Below are positions 24,412 to 33,427 of a stretch of 64,000 nucleotides of DNA, in pieces. A program made the position numbers and the translations under genes. Origin of the DNA: Blautia pseudococcoides (lineage in GTDB: Bacteria > Bacillota > Clostridia > Lachnospirales > Lachnospiraceae); NCBI RefSeq assembly GCF_001689125.2, contig NZ_CP015405.2, forward strand, positions 4,428,501-4,492,500, in the 5' to 3' direction. How positions within the stretch are numbered: position 1 is the stretch's first letter; each line of letters starts with the position of its first letter. The notes under the pieces were generated by a model that was given only the letters and a program-made list of their open reading frames with translations, was not told the origin of the DNA and made no database searches.

Positions 24412-25698
24412 ATGAGAAAGAAAACAGTAGCTATGTTGCTTACAGCGGCAATGACCTGCGGCATGCTGGCAGGGTGCGGCGGCCAGGGGGACAGCAGTAA
24501 AGAGGCTTCCGGCGATACCTTGACCGTTATGTGTGTGGGGACAGAGGCAGATACTTATATTGATGCCTACAACTCCATTGCTGAGAAGTTTTCAGAGGAT
24601 AACGAGTATGGCGTAAAGGTAAAGATTGATTTCTATGAAAATGAACAGTATAAGACAAAGCTGACTACCCTGATGGCCTCAAACGCAGTGCCAGACGTGT
24701 TTTTTACCTGGGAATTGTCCTATCTGCAGCCGTTTGTGGAGGGAGGTAAGGTAACGGATATCACCTCATATCTGGAGAAGGATGCAGAGTGGAAGGACAG
24801 TTTTGCAGACGGAACCCTGGATCTGCTGTCATATGACGGTAAGAATTATGGAATTCCCACCCAGAAATCACTGTGTGTTATGTTTTATAACAAAAAGATA
24901 TTTGAGGAAAACGGAGTCCGGGTGCCCTCTACATATGATGAGTTTCTGAGCGTGTGTGACACCCTGAAAAGTAACGGGGTGACTCCTATGGCTATGTGCG
25001 GGACAGATGCCTGGATCCCTGCGCAGTTTGTGCAGCAGATAGCGGGAGGAATGGCGGGGGATAAACTATTCCAGGATATTTGTAACGGAAGTGAAAAGTG
25101 GAATAATGAAACGCATGTAAAGGCAGCTGAGGAAGTGAAGAAAATGGCAGATGCAGGGTATTTTCAGGATGGATATATCGGCATGGGGCCGGAGGAGTCA
25201 ACAGATTTATTTACCAATGGAAAATCCGCCATGTATTTTATGGGAGCGTGGGATGCGGATAAGATCCAGAAGAGCGGTATAGGTGAAGATGCGGGGGCGC
25301 TTGTGTTGCCGGCTTATGATGCGCAGTATAATAATATTTCGGTGGGGTCTGTGGATACCAGCTTTGCCGTTTCAGAGACTTGTAAAAATAAGGATGCGGC
25401 TGTGGCGTTTTTGAAATTCTGGACTTCCCAGGAAATGGAGGAAATGCTGTTGTATGAAAACGGCAGGATCCCGGCAGATAATTTTGAACTGGATACCAGT
25501 AAGCTGACACCGCTTATGGGGGAGGTGCTGACGATCTCCAATGAGCAGGTAGGACTGACTCCCTGGTGGGATAGACAGTTTGGTGCTGGAGAAGGGGTTG
25601 AGTTTAATAATACTTGTGTTTCTGTGCTTGGGGGGGAGGATGCGAAGACGGCGTTTGATGGGCTGCAGCAGTTTGCGGAGGATAATGCGGATAGGTAA
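24412..25698 (+). CDS. Carbohydrate ABC transporter substrate-binding lipoprotein
   Basis: The protein is 428 residues. A lipoprotein signal ends in MLAGC, followed by an extracellular solute-binding family 1 (MalE-type) fold with DVFFTWELSYLQPF and KSAMYFMGAWDADKI segments. It binds oligosaccharides for the two permeases downstream. Its linkage to GH42 suggests a galactoside. The ATG at 24412 is preceded by CGGAGG. A 237-bp gap with a 42-bp tandem repeat separates it from permease 1. No ATPase gene is present, as usual for MsmK-type shared ATPases. Confidence 0.92.
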   Translation: MRKKTVAMLLTAAMTCGMLAGCGGQGDSSKEASGDTLTVMCVGTEADTYIDAYNSIAEKFSEDNEYGVKVKIDFYENEQYKTKLTTLMASNAVPDVFFTWELSYLQPFVEGGKVTDITSYLEKDAEWKDSFADGTLDLLSYDGKNYGIPTQKSLCVMFYNKKIFEENGVRVPSTYDEFLSVCDTLKSNGVTPMAMCGTDAWIPAQFVQQIAGGMAGDKLFQDICNGSEKWNNETHVKAAEEVKKMADAGYFQDGYIGMGPEESTDLFTNGKSAMYFMGAWDADKIQKSGIGEDAGALVLPAYDAQYNNISVGSVDTSFAVSETCKNKDAAVAFLKFWTSQEMEEMLLYENGRIPADNFELDTSKLTPLMGEVLTISNEQVGLTPWWDRQFGAGEGVEFNNTCVSVLGGEDAKTAFDGLQQFAEDNADR

Positions 25699-25743
25699 TT
25701 GATGGACGGCTGAAGGGGACGGCTGAAAGGACGGGGAAGGAAG

Positions 25744-25911
25744 GGGATATAGGAGGTGGCTGCGGTAGGATGCAGTGGGAGGAAAGGGATATAGGAGGTG
25801 GCTGCGGTAGGATGCAGTGGGAGGAAAGGGATATAGGAGGTGTCTGCGGTAGGATGCAGTGGGAGGAAAGGGATATAGAGGTTGGCTGTGGTAGGACGCG
25901 GATGGATTGAG
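25744..25911 (+). repeat. Four tandem copies of a 42-bp repeat
   Basis: Copies begin at 25744, 25786, 25828 and 25870. The first three are nearly identical (unit starts GGGATATAGGAGGTGGCTG) and the fourth is decayed. The unit is very purine-rich, carries an AGGAGG Shine-Dalgarno-like core and an in-frame TAG, and is C-poor. It lies between the binding-protein and permease genes of one operon, where it could affect mRNA stability, ribosome loading or relative expression. The remaining spacer (25699-25743, 25912-25934) shows nothing else. Confidence 0.9.
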
Positions 25912-25934
25912 TTTGGGTTGGCGAGGTAGATGAG

Positions 25935-26816
25935 ATGAATAAGGTTTTAGGGAATAAGAGGAGTATTGCGGTTTTTGTGCTGCCGGCTTTTTTGATTTAT
26001 GCGGTTTTTGTGTTGGTGCCTATTGGGTATAATGTGTATGTTAGTTTCCTGCAGACGGATTTGATGAGTCCCAGCAGGTTTGTGGGGTTTAAGAATTATG
26101 TAAACCTGTTTCGGGACTCTACTTTTACCGGGGCTTTGAGGAATAATATTTTGATGGTGATTGGGTCGCTGATCGCGCATTTGCCGTTGGCGCTGTTGTT
26201 TGGAAATATTTTGTTTCAGAAGATTAAGGGGAGCCATTTTTTTCAGACGGTGTTTTTTTTGCCGAGTGTTATCTGCGGGGTGGCTGTGGGGCTGACCTGG
26301 ACGTTTGTGTATAACTCGGAGTTTGGGCTGCTCAATAAGTTTTTGGAAGTGATCGGTCTGGAGAGTCTGCAGCATGTGTGGCTGTCGGATAAAAATCTGG
26401 CACTGTTTTGTATCATTGTGGTTGTTATGTGGCAGTTTGTCGGGTATCACATGATCATTCAGCTTGCGGCTATGAAAAATATCCCGGCCTCTTATTATGA
26501 GGCGGCGGAGATTGACGGGGCCAGTAAATGGGTGCAGTTTAAGAGTATTACCTTTCCATTGATCAAGCCTATTTTGAAGGTGGATGCGGTACTGATCATT
26601 ACAGGTTCTCTAAAATATTATGATTTGATCGCGGTTATGACCGGAGGCGGGCCAAATCATGCCACGGAACTTATGTCAACCTATATGTTTTATCAGGGAT
26701 TCAGGACGCTGAAGTATGGGTATTCCGCAGGGATTGGTGTGATCCTGCTGATCTTATGTATGTGTTCTGTGCTGCTGTCAAATCTGGTGTTCCGTTCGGA
26801 ACCTGTTGAATTTTAG
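25935..26816 (+). CDS. Sugar ABC transporter permease 1 (UgpA/LacF type)
   Basis: The protein is 293 residues with six membrane segments and the EAA coupling motif YYEAAEIDGASKWVQFKSITFPLIKP. It is part of the MalF-type permease family. The first 150 codons are unusually rich in G and T on the coding strand (many GTG, TTT and GGG codons) compared with neighbours, continuous with the repeat upstream. The ribosome site is weak (GAGGTAGATGAGATG). Confidence 0.93.
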   Translation: MNKVLGNKRSIAVFVLPAFLIYAVFVLVPIGYNVYVSFLQTDLMSPSRFVGFKNYVNLFRDSTFTGALRNNILMVIGSLIAHLPLALLFGNILFQKIKGSHFFQTVFFLPSVICGVAVGLTWTFVYNSEFGLLNKFLEVIGLESLQHVWLSDKNLALFCIIVVVMWQFVGYHMIIQLAAMKNIPASYYEAAEIDGASKWVQFKSITFPLIKPILKVDAVLIITGSLKYYDLIAVMTGGGPNHATELMSTYMFYQGFRTLKYGYSAGIGVILLILCMCSVLLSNLVFRSEPVEF

Positions 26817-26831
26817 GAGGAGGGCGGAAAG

Positions 26832-27668
26832 ATGAAAGTATCGGCAAAGGATAAGGTTTTTCTTGTATTGAAATATGTTGTGCTGGGGATTTTTACCGTT
26901 CTGTGTCTTTATCCTCTTTTGTGGCTGTTTTTGAGTTCCTTTAAGACCAATACGGAACTGTACGCCAATCCCTGGGGGCTGCCGGAGCAGTTCAGGCTGG
27001 ATAATTATATCCAGGCCATAACAGAGGGGCACATTTTGCAATATTTCGGCAACTCTGTTATGATTGCAGTATCGGCCGTTTTGGTGGCAGTTGTGTTAAG
27101 CAGCATGGTGTCTTACGCCATCACAAGAATGCAGTGGAGGCTGTCTAAGCTGACGCTGAATGTATTTTTACTGGGGATGATGATCCCGGTGTATGCCATG
27201 GTGGTTCCCTTGTTTTCCATGTTTAACAGGATGGGCCTTTTGAATACACATTTGGCGGTTATCATACCGCATATTGCCATGGCTTTTCCAATGGCAATTT
27301 TTATAATGACAGGATTTATGGGGTCTCTTCCCAAGGAGATGGAGGAGGCAGCGGTTATGGATGGGTGTAATATCTACCAGATATTTTTTAAGATCATTAT
27401 GCCTATTTCAAAATCGTCGGTTGTGACAGTGGCGGTTGTGACTTTTATTAATATATGGAATGACTTGCTGCTTCCGCAGATTTTCCTGACGGATGCTTCC
27501 AAGATGACGCTTCCGGTGGGGCTGACAGAATTCCAGGGTCAGTATGCAACGAATTATGTGGCGGAGATCGCAGCAGTGATCATAACCATAATACCAAGTA
27601 TTATTGTGTACATATGGCTTCACAAGCACATTATGGAGGGCATGGTAGCCGGGGCGGTCAAGGGATAG
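26832..27668 (+). CDS. Sugar ABC transporter permease 2 (MalG/UgpE type)
   Basis: The protein is 278 residues. It has the MalG-type N-terminal WLFLSSFKTNTEL block, six membrane segments, the coupling loop EEAAVMDGCNIYQIFFKIIMP and the usual C-terminal GAVKG ending. It pairs with permease 1. It starts 15 bp after it with GGAGGAGG. Confidence 0.94.
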   Translation: MKVSAKDKVFLVLKYVVLGIFTVLCLYPLLWLFLSSFKTNTELYANPWGLPEQFRLDNYIQAITEGHILQYFGNSVMIAVSAVLVAVVLSSMVSYAITRMQWRLSKLTLNVFLLGMMIPVYAMVVPLFSMFNRMGLLNTHLAVIIPHIAMAFPMAIFIMTGFMGSLPKEMEEAAVMDGCNIYQIFFKIIMPISKSSVVTVAVVTFINIWNDLLLPQIFLTDASKMTLPVGLTEFQGQYATNYVAEIAAVIITIIPSIIVYIWLHKHIMEGMVAGAVKG

Positions 27669-27700
27669 AATGAATTTTCAGACATTCCAGAGGAGGAGAC

Positions 27701-28534
27701 ATGAATTTACTGGTTGCAGATGATGAGATGGCGATTCGGAGGGGGATGTTGTCCCTTCCATGGACAAGTATTGGCATTGAGGAAGTATATGAGGCGGAAA
27801 ATGGCCTGCAGGCAAAGGATATCCTGCGGCAAAAACGGGTGGACATTATGATCAGCGATATTAAAATGCCCGGACTTACGGGACTAGAGCTGGCCGAGTA
27901 TGTGAAGGAGTATGACCTGGACGCGGCAGTGATACTTCTGACAGGATTTTCTGACTTTTCCTATGCCCAGAAGGCAATCAGAAATGAAGTTTTTGACTAT
28001 ATGCTAAAGCCGCTGCGGCCTAAGGATATTCTGGAAACCGTGTCAGGTGTTATGAAGCGGCTGGAGCAGAGACGCTATCAGAAAAATGTAGTGCGCAGGT
28101 ATGAGACCGACGCGGACAGCGTGGATCTGGGTGACCAGATACGGCATCATTTCAGAGGCATCAATACACAATGTATGGACATCCTGCAGGATATGGCCCA
28201 GAGCTTTACGCAGGATATCACATTGAATTCCATTGCGGATACCTATCATTTTTCACCTGCGTATCTCTCCAGAATGATCAAGAAGGAGACAGGGTACTCT
28301 TTCAGCGAGATCTTAAACAGTATGCGTCTTGCAGAGGCAGTGTGGCTGCTCAGGGAAGACAATGTGAAAATCGGGCTGCTGTGTGAAAAATCAGGGTTTC
28401 GGGATGCCAGATATTTCAGCCAGGTGTTCAAAAAAGCGTTTGGATGCAGTCCGGGCGAATTTAGAAAAAATGCCGGACAGCAGAAAAATCACAGTATTAA
28501 GAGCATACTGGAGCTGATTCAGGAGAAGAAATGA
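27701..28534 (+). CDS. YesN-type response regulator (REC plus AraC HTH)
   Basis: The protein is 277 residues. The receiver domain has acidic pocket DDE and phospho-acceptor Asp53 (MISDIKMPG), and the C-terminal AraC double HTH starts near residue 170. It is shorter than many YesN regulators because the linker is small. It is encoded between the importer and its cognate kinase, so it probably activates this operon in response to extracellular sugar. Confidence 0.92.
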   Translation: MNLLVADDEMAIRRGMLSLPWTSIGIEEVYEAENGLQAKDILRQKRVDIMISDIKMPGLTGLELAEYVKEYDLDAAVILLTGFSDFSYAQKAIRNEVFDYMLKPLRPKDILETVSGVMKRLEQRRYQKNVVRRYETDADSVDLGDQIRHHFRGINTQCMDILQDMAQSFTQDITLNSIADTYHFSPAYLSRMIKKETGYSFSEILNSMRLAEAVWLLREDNVKIGLLCEKSGFRDARYFSQVFKKAFGCSPGEFRKNAGQQKNHSIKSILELIQEKK

Positions 28535-28588
28535 GTTACTCTTTGGCAGGTCTGCGCAGCTTGTAAGTGCAGGGGTATCCGGGGGCAT

Positions 28589-30352
28589 GTGATGACAGAA
28601 AAAAGAAAACGGAGGCTGAGGATCACGGGGATCCGAAAAAAGATGCTGTTCGTATTTGCTGTCCTTATTACAATAACGGGTGCGGGCATCTCTGTTTTTT
28701 CCGCGGCGGTTTTCAGGCAGGGATACGGTAAGATTTCCAGAGTGTATCTCCAGGATGTAACACAGCAGACCACCAACAATCTTGAAAATATGATCCAGAC
28801 CATAGAGGACATTAATATTCAGATCCTCTCCAGCGCTGTGATTCAGGAGCAGCTGGAGATTGTAAACGGGCAGGAGATGGAGCCTTACAGTATGAGGAAT
28901 ATCAGTAAAATCGTGGAGCGGGAGCTGGAGACAAACGCCTTGTTCAGTTCAGATGTTGTATCACTGAGTGTTTTCTCAAAAAGCGGTCTGGAGTTTTCCG
29001 TTAAAAAGATCACAGGGCGCGGGACTGACCTTGCTTTTTTGGAGGGAGAGATTTATAAGGCCAATGGGACCACCCTTTGGGGACTGGTGGGACCTGACAA
29101 GGATATCTGCATTGCTAAGGCAATTCTGGACCTGACCACTATGAAGCCTATCGGATATATTAATATTGTTTACGAGAGGGAGTATTTCGGTGACATTGTA
29201 AAGGATAATTCCACAGAATACTCGGGCGCGTCTTATGTGGTGGACCGGGATGGGATCATAGTTGTCACCAACCATGAAAAATATCTGGGCACCCGGTTTC
29301 CCGTGGCCATCGAGGCACTGAGGGAAACGGACACATCCAGATATGATATATTAAATAATACAAATTCCTTCTATTATGTGGGAAACGAGATGCCAAATGG
29401 CTGGACCCTGGTGGAAGCGGTATCGGTAAAGGAGTTCTATAAAAATACATACAGGGTCATAGGGCTGACAGGCATTTTTCTTCTGGGGATTTTGATCCTG
29501 AGTTTTTTCTCTATCAATATGGCCACAAAGCATATTGCCAGGCCCACCCAGGACCTGCTGGAGAGTATGAAGCTGTTCGGAAAAGGAAACCTCTTTCACA
29601 GGGTGGAGGTAAAGACCACGGATGAGATTGGTCAGATAGGAAGCGAATACAACCGTATGGCCGAAAATATAGAGACTCTGATTGAAAAGGTCTACAAGAT
29701 GGAGATCACCCAGAAGCAGGCGGAGATAGATTTTTTATGTATGCAGATCAATCCGCACTTTCTCTATAATACACTGGATACCATTAGCTGGATGGCTATT
29801 ATGCAGGGAAACCTGGATATTTCGGAGATGACCATATCCCTGGCGGATTTACTCAGAGCCATGATCAAGAAGGACCGGTTTGTCACAGTGGAGGAGGAGA
29901 TGAAGACCGTGAAGGATTATCTTCTGATACAGGGACAGCGGTTCGGGGATAAAATATCTGTCCTTTATGATGTGGATGAACAGGCTTATCCCTGTCAGGT
30001 TCCCAATTTCATTCTTCAGCCGCTGATCGAAAACGCCATCATTCACGGGCTGGAACCAAAGCTGGAAAAAGGGATGCTCCGTGTGCGGATCAAGCTGGAA
30101 AAGGACACAGTAGTGTTCTGCATAGCGGATGACGGCGTGGGCATGAGCCGGGAAGAAATCCGGGAACTCTATGAAAAATGTGAGATGAATGAGACCAATC
30201 AAAATATAGGGCTTAAAAATGTTTACCGCAGACTTATCCTGTGTTATGGTGAAAGCAGCAGGCTTCATATAGAGAGTGAGAAGCACAGGGGAACGAAAAT
30301 TAATTTTATTCTGCCCATGATGATCAAGGGGCAGCACAAGGAGGAAAACTGA
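28589..30352 (+). CDS. YesM-type sensor histidine kinase
   Basis: The protein is 587 residues. Membrane segment 1 is at about 13-35, an extracellular Cache-like sensor follows, then membrane segment 2 (VIGLTGIFLLGILILSFF), HAMP, His_kinase domain with phospho-accepting His in INPHFLYNTLD, and HATPase with ENAIIHGLE and DDGVGMS. ATG follows a weak site; it begins 54 bp after the regulator gene. The stop codon abuts the GH42 start (TGAATG). Confidence 0.93.
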   Translation: MMTEKRKRRLRITGIRKKMLFVFAVLITITGAGISVFSAAVFRQGYGKISRVYLQDVTQQTTNNLENMIQTIEDINIQILSSAVIQEQLEIVNGQEMEPYSMRNISKIVERELETNALFSSDVVSLSVFSKSGLEFSVKKITGRGTDLAFLEGEIYKANGTTLWGLVGPDKDICIAKAILDLTTMKPIGYINIVYEREYFGDIVKDNSTEYSGASYVVDRDGIIVVTNHEKYLGTRFPVAIEALRETDTSRYDILNNTNSFYYVGNEMPNGWTLVEAVSVKEFYKNTYRVIGLTGIFLLGILILSFFSINMATKHIARPTQDLLESMKLFGKGNLFHRVEVKTTDEIGQIGSEYNRMAENIETLIEKVYKMEITQKQAEIDFLCMQINPHFLYNTLDTISWMAIMQGNLDISEMTISLADLLRAMIKKDRFVTVEEEMKTVKDYLLIQGQRFGDKISVLYDVDEQAYPCQVPNFILQPLIENAIIHGLEPKLEKGMLRVRIKLEKDTVVFCIADDGVGMSREEIRELYEKCEMNETNQNIGLKNVYRRLILCYGESSRLHIESEKHRGTKINFILPMMIKGQHKEEN

Positions 30353-32410
30353 ATGAGAAATGCGCAGAATTTCAAATGGGACGGCCTGTCTCTTGGAACT
30401 TGTTATTATCCGGAGCACTGGGACCAAAACCTGTGGAGGGAAGACCTTCAAAGAATGAAGGAAAATGGTATTTTCACCATACGGATCGGGGAGTTTGCGT
30501 GGAGTAAAATAGAACCGAGAGAAGGGGAATTTACCTTTGGATTTTTTGATTCATTCCTTGATGTGGCTGAGGAGGAAGGGATGAAAGTCATATTCGGCAC
30601 CCCCACGGCCACACCGCCGGCCTGGCTGACCCGGAAGTATCCGGAAGTCCTGAACTGCCGTCTGGACGGTACGCCTTTCAGGCATGGGATGAGAAGACAT
30701 TATAATTATAACTCTCCGGTCTATCAGAAGCTGTGTGCTGTTATTGTGGAAAAAGCGGCGGAACATTATGGACAGCGACCCTGTATTGTGGGATGGCAGA
30801 TCGACAATGAGATGAACTGCGAGGTGGATGTCTTCTATTCAGAGAGTGATACGGCAGCGTTCCGGATATTCCTGAAGGAAAAATATCAGACCCTTGACGC
30901 CCTCAACCAGGCCTGGGGGACGGTGTTCTGGAATCAGACGTATACAGAGTGGGAGGAGATTTACGTGCCGCGGCCTACGGTACATGACTCCACCAATCCC
31001 CATCAGGTGCTGGACTACACACGCTTTGTATCGGAAAGCGCAGTCCGGTTCTGCAGACTGCAGAGTGACATTATCAGGAAATATAAAAAACCGCAGGATT
31101 TTATCACCACAAACGGCATGTTTGGGAATCTGGACAATCATAAGATGCAGGATGAATGCCTGGATGTATATACTTATGACTCCTATCCCAATTTTGCGTA
31201 CTGTCTGTGTGAGGATCCGAAACATTCCGATGACCTGAACGACAGGAAATGGAGCAGAAATCTGGCGGAGGTGCGGTCTATCTGCCCCCATTTCGGCATT
31301 ATGGAACAGCAGTCCGGGGCCAACGGATGGAATACCCGCATGGAGGCCCCGGCTCCCAAGCCCGGACAGATGATGCTCTGGGCCATGCAGAGTATTGCCC
31401 ATGGGGCAGATTATGTGAGCTTTTTCCGCTGGAGGACCGCTGTCATGGGAACCGAAATCTACTGGCATGGAATCCTGGATTATGACAACAGGGATAACCG
31501 GAAGCTGTCTGAGCTGAACAGGATATGGAAACGAACAGAGGCCATAAATGAGATGGCAGGGGCCAAGTATCAGGCAGCTTTTGGACTTGTGCGGGATTAC
31601 GACAATATCTGGGATGCACAGCTGGATGCCTGGCATATGCGGTTTGCCAAGAAGAGTGAAAAGGAAATATTTACGGCATCACAGATAAACCATACGCCTA
31701 TGGATATGGTATATCTCCTGGAAGGGACAGATGTGGAAGAGCTGCTTGCATATCCGGTGCTTATTTACCCTCATCCCCTGATCCTTACAGAGAGAAGAGC
31801 AGAGGTCCTGAAACAGTATGTGGAGGCAGGCGGATGCCTGATCCTGGGATGCAGAACAGGGCAGAAGGATGAGACGGGAAAATGTGTGATGCAGCCAATG
31901 CCGGGTCTGCTCCTGCCCCTGACACAGACGGATGTGAAAGAATACACGTTTGTGGGTCCGGCGGATGACGCCGTTTACATGGAGTGGGAAGATAAACAGG
32001 TAGAAACAGGGCTGTTTAATGATATCCTGGCAGTCACAGGTCCGGATGCCAGGGTACTGGCAAAATACAGCTCCAACTATTACGAAGGCCGCCCTGCATT
32101 GGTGGAGACAGCCTGGGGCAAGGGCAAGGTCCTGCATTTTGGCGGTACCTTTACCCGGGATAATGTAAAAGAATTTTTGGATCATACAGGGGTGCTGAAA
32201 CCTTTTGAGGAACTGGCAGAAGTACCAAAAGCCTGTGAGACCGCCATGAGGGTGAAAGAGGGCAGAAAATATCTCTTTGTCCTGAATTATGACAAGGAGC
32301 CTCAGAAAATCGTACTCAAAGTACCTGTAATGGACATGGATACAAAAGATGAAGTGCAGGGAAGCGTAATGCTGAATGCATATGGGACCAAGGTTTACCG
32401 AATCTTTTAA
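30353..32410 (+). CDS. Beta-galactosidase, glycoside hydrolase family 42
   Basis: The protein is 685 residues, the normal GH42 length. It has the N-terminal YYPEHW barrel motif, acid/base Glu in GWQIDNEMNC, and nucleophile Glu in GIMEQQSGANGW. The trimerisation and C-terminal domains are present. It has no signal peptide, so it should hydrolyse imported beta-galactosides in the cytoplasm, releasing galactose. The start codon directly abuts the kinase stop, with GGAGG inside the kinase gene. It is the last intact gene of the operon. Confidence 0.94.
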   Translation: MRNAQNFKWDGLSLGTCYYPEHWDQNLWREDLQRMKENGIFTIRIGEFAWSKIEPREGEFTFGFFDSFLDVAEEEGMKVIFGTPTATPPAWLTRKYPEVLNCRLDGTPFRHGMRRHYNYNSPVYQKLCAVIVEKAAEHYGQRPCIVGWQIDNEMNCEVDVFYSESDTAAFRIFLKEKYQTLDALNQAWGTVFWNQTYTEWEEIYVPRPTVHDSTNPHQVLDYTRFVSESAVRFCRLQSDIIRKYKKPQDFITTNGMFGNLDNHKMQDECLDVYTYDSYPNFAYCLCEDPKHSDDLNDRKWSRNLAEVRSICPHFGIMEQQSGANGWNTRMEAPAPKPGQMMLWAMQSIAHGADYVSFFRWRTAVMGTEIYWHGILDYDNRDNRKLSELNRIWKRTEAINEMAGAKYQAAFGLVRDYDNIWDAQLDAWHMRFAKKSEKEIFTASQINHTPMDMVYLLEGTDVEELLAYPVLIYPHPLILTERRAEVLKQYVEAGGCLILGCRTGQKDETGKCVMQPMPGLLLPLTQTDVKEYTFVGPADDAVYMEWEDKQVETGLFNDILAVTGPDARVLAKYSSNYYEGRPALVETAWGKGKVLHFGGTFTRDNVKEFLDHTGVLKPFEELAEVPKACETAMRVKEGRKYLFVLNYDKEPQKIVLKVPVMDMDTKDEVQGSVMLNAYGTKVYRIF

Positions 32411-32482
32411 CTTTTTGTCCTGCTTTACCAGTAAATAATATCTGTCCGCTTTTGCAGCCATTTAAAACGTAAAAGAGCAAAA

Positions 32483-32889
32483 CGTGTCTATGACAGAAGC
32501 CGTTATCAGCTGGACTTCCGCAACCCTCAGGTGCGTGCCCATGCCACGGAGGTCATAGACCGGGTGGTAAATGAGTATGGTGTGGGTTATATCAAAATGG
32601 ACTACAACATTGAACCGGGTATTGGCACAGAAGTAGATGCGGACAGTTATGGGGACGGACTTCTGGGGCATAACCGGGCATATCTGGAATGGCTGGACGG
32701 CATTTTTGAAAAGTATCCTGACCTTATTATTGAAAACTGTTCCTCCGGCGGCCTGCGTATGGATTACGCTATGCTGTCCAGGTACCGGAGAATGCGGAGT
32801 GCGGATTTCATTGGAATAAAGAGGCAGGTAGCCTGACGGTTGAACTGCCGGGAAGGGTAAGTGCCAGGATTTTTGAACTTAGATATTGA
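32483..32889 (+). pseudogene. Remnant of a GH36 alpha-galactosidase
   Basis: A frame from about 32483 to 32780 reads GH36 catalytic-barrel sequence: RYQLDFRNPQV, YIKMDYN (nucleophile Asp) and ENCSSGGLRMDYAML (acid/base region). The reading then turns nonsensical and stops at 32836. A second frame from 32830 to 32889 encodes a plausible enzyme C-terminus (SLTVELPGRVSARIFELRY, stop). So the gene has lost its N-terminal half, and an internal deletion with a frameshift joins the barrel to the tail. Intact GH36 is about 730 residues; roughly 120 remain. It fits an alpha-galactosidase once following GH42. Confidence 0.8.
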
Positions 32890-33076
32890 TAGTATGTAGC
32901 GGATAGAAAATCTAAAGAAAATACACATTGCTATTTTTTTGACTTTGTTATATTCTTATAATTACCGCCGAGGACAACCCACTCCAGAGTCGTAAGCGGA
33001 AATGGAGATACCAGGCAGAGCCGCATATGACCCTGCAGGGGAGGAGAAAAAGACAGAGGATAAAGGAGGAACCGGC
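32890..33076 (+). other. Leader region of the HPr-like gene
   Basis: It contains a TATAAT (32957-32962) with no good -35, TTGACT being only 12 bp upstream. A GC-richer stretch (32965-33050) follows with short self-complementary pieces (CTCCA/TGGAG). No known RNA family was recognised. It could be an unrecognised structured leader or ordinary 5' UTR. Confidence 0.3.
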
Positions 33077-33304
33077 ATGTGTGAGAGGACCGTTCGCTTC
33101 AGTGAGATCAATGAAATTAAGGAGTTTGTGAGCGCGGCATGCCGATGTAAATTTGACATCGACGTTGTCAGCGGCAGAATCGTGATTGACGCCAAATCTA
33201 TTCTGGGTATGCTGAGCCTGAACTGGGATGAGGAGCTTCGTGTGGTTTATGAAGAGCAGGACCCCCAGTTTGAGAACGTTTTACAAAAATATATGACCAG
33301 TTGA
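33077..33304 (+). CDS. HPr-like protein without the phosphorylatable histidine
   Basis: The protein is 75 residues. The second half matches HPr around regulatory Ser46 (AKSILGMLSL, Ser41 here). The active-site His15 block is absent, and the whole protein contains no histidine, so it cannot carry phosphate for the PTS through His. It may still bind HPr kinase or CcpA-like partners, or be a decoy. The ATG at 33077 follows AAAGGAGG. A longer frame from 33002 has no site. A strong terminator follows immediately. Confidence 0.78.
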   Translation: MCERTVRFSEINEIKEFVSAACRCKFDIDVVSGRIVIDAKSILGMLSLNWDEELRVVYEEQDPQFENVLQKYMTS

Positions 33305-33309
33305 ACAAG

Positions 33310-33357
33310 AAACCCGTCTTTGGATGCCATGGCATTTGCACAGACGGGTTTTTTGTA
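33310..33357. terminator. Intrinsic terminator after the HPr-like gene
   Basis: AAACCCGTCT (33310-33319) pairs with AGACGGGTTT (33342 on), and the stem runs into TTTTTTG. The A-rich opposite side may also help end the convergent AraC gene. Confidence 0.85.
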
Positions 33358-33427
33358 CAGCTATTTGCAAAAAGTATCTTTGCCCTCTGGTACAGCATTC
33401 CATAGGTTCCAGTGTAGTAAGCACCTG

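Noticed and set aside
25744..25911. Possible CRISPR-like array
   Set aside because: The units are directly adjacent with no variable spacers and no cas genes, so this is a simple tandem repeat.
30839..32461. Two long minus-strand frames opposite the GH42 gene
   Set aside because: They overlap conserved GH42 catalytic regions and have no motifs or ribosome sites.
32531..32836. A real 101-residue protein
   Set aside because: It is the central piece of a GH36 barrel with both ends missing and a separate out-of-frame tail, so it is better described as a pseudogene.
32957..33050. Known riboswitch before the HPr-like gene
   Set aside because: Only short complementary pieces were found and no recognised aptamer core.
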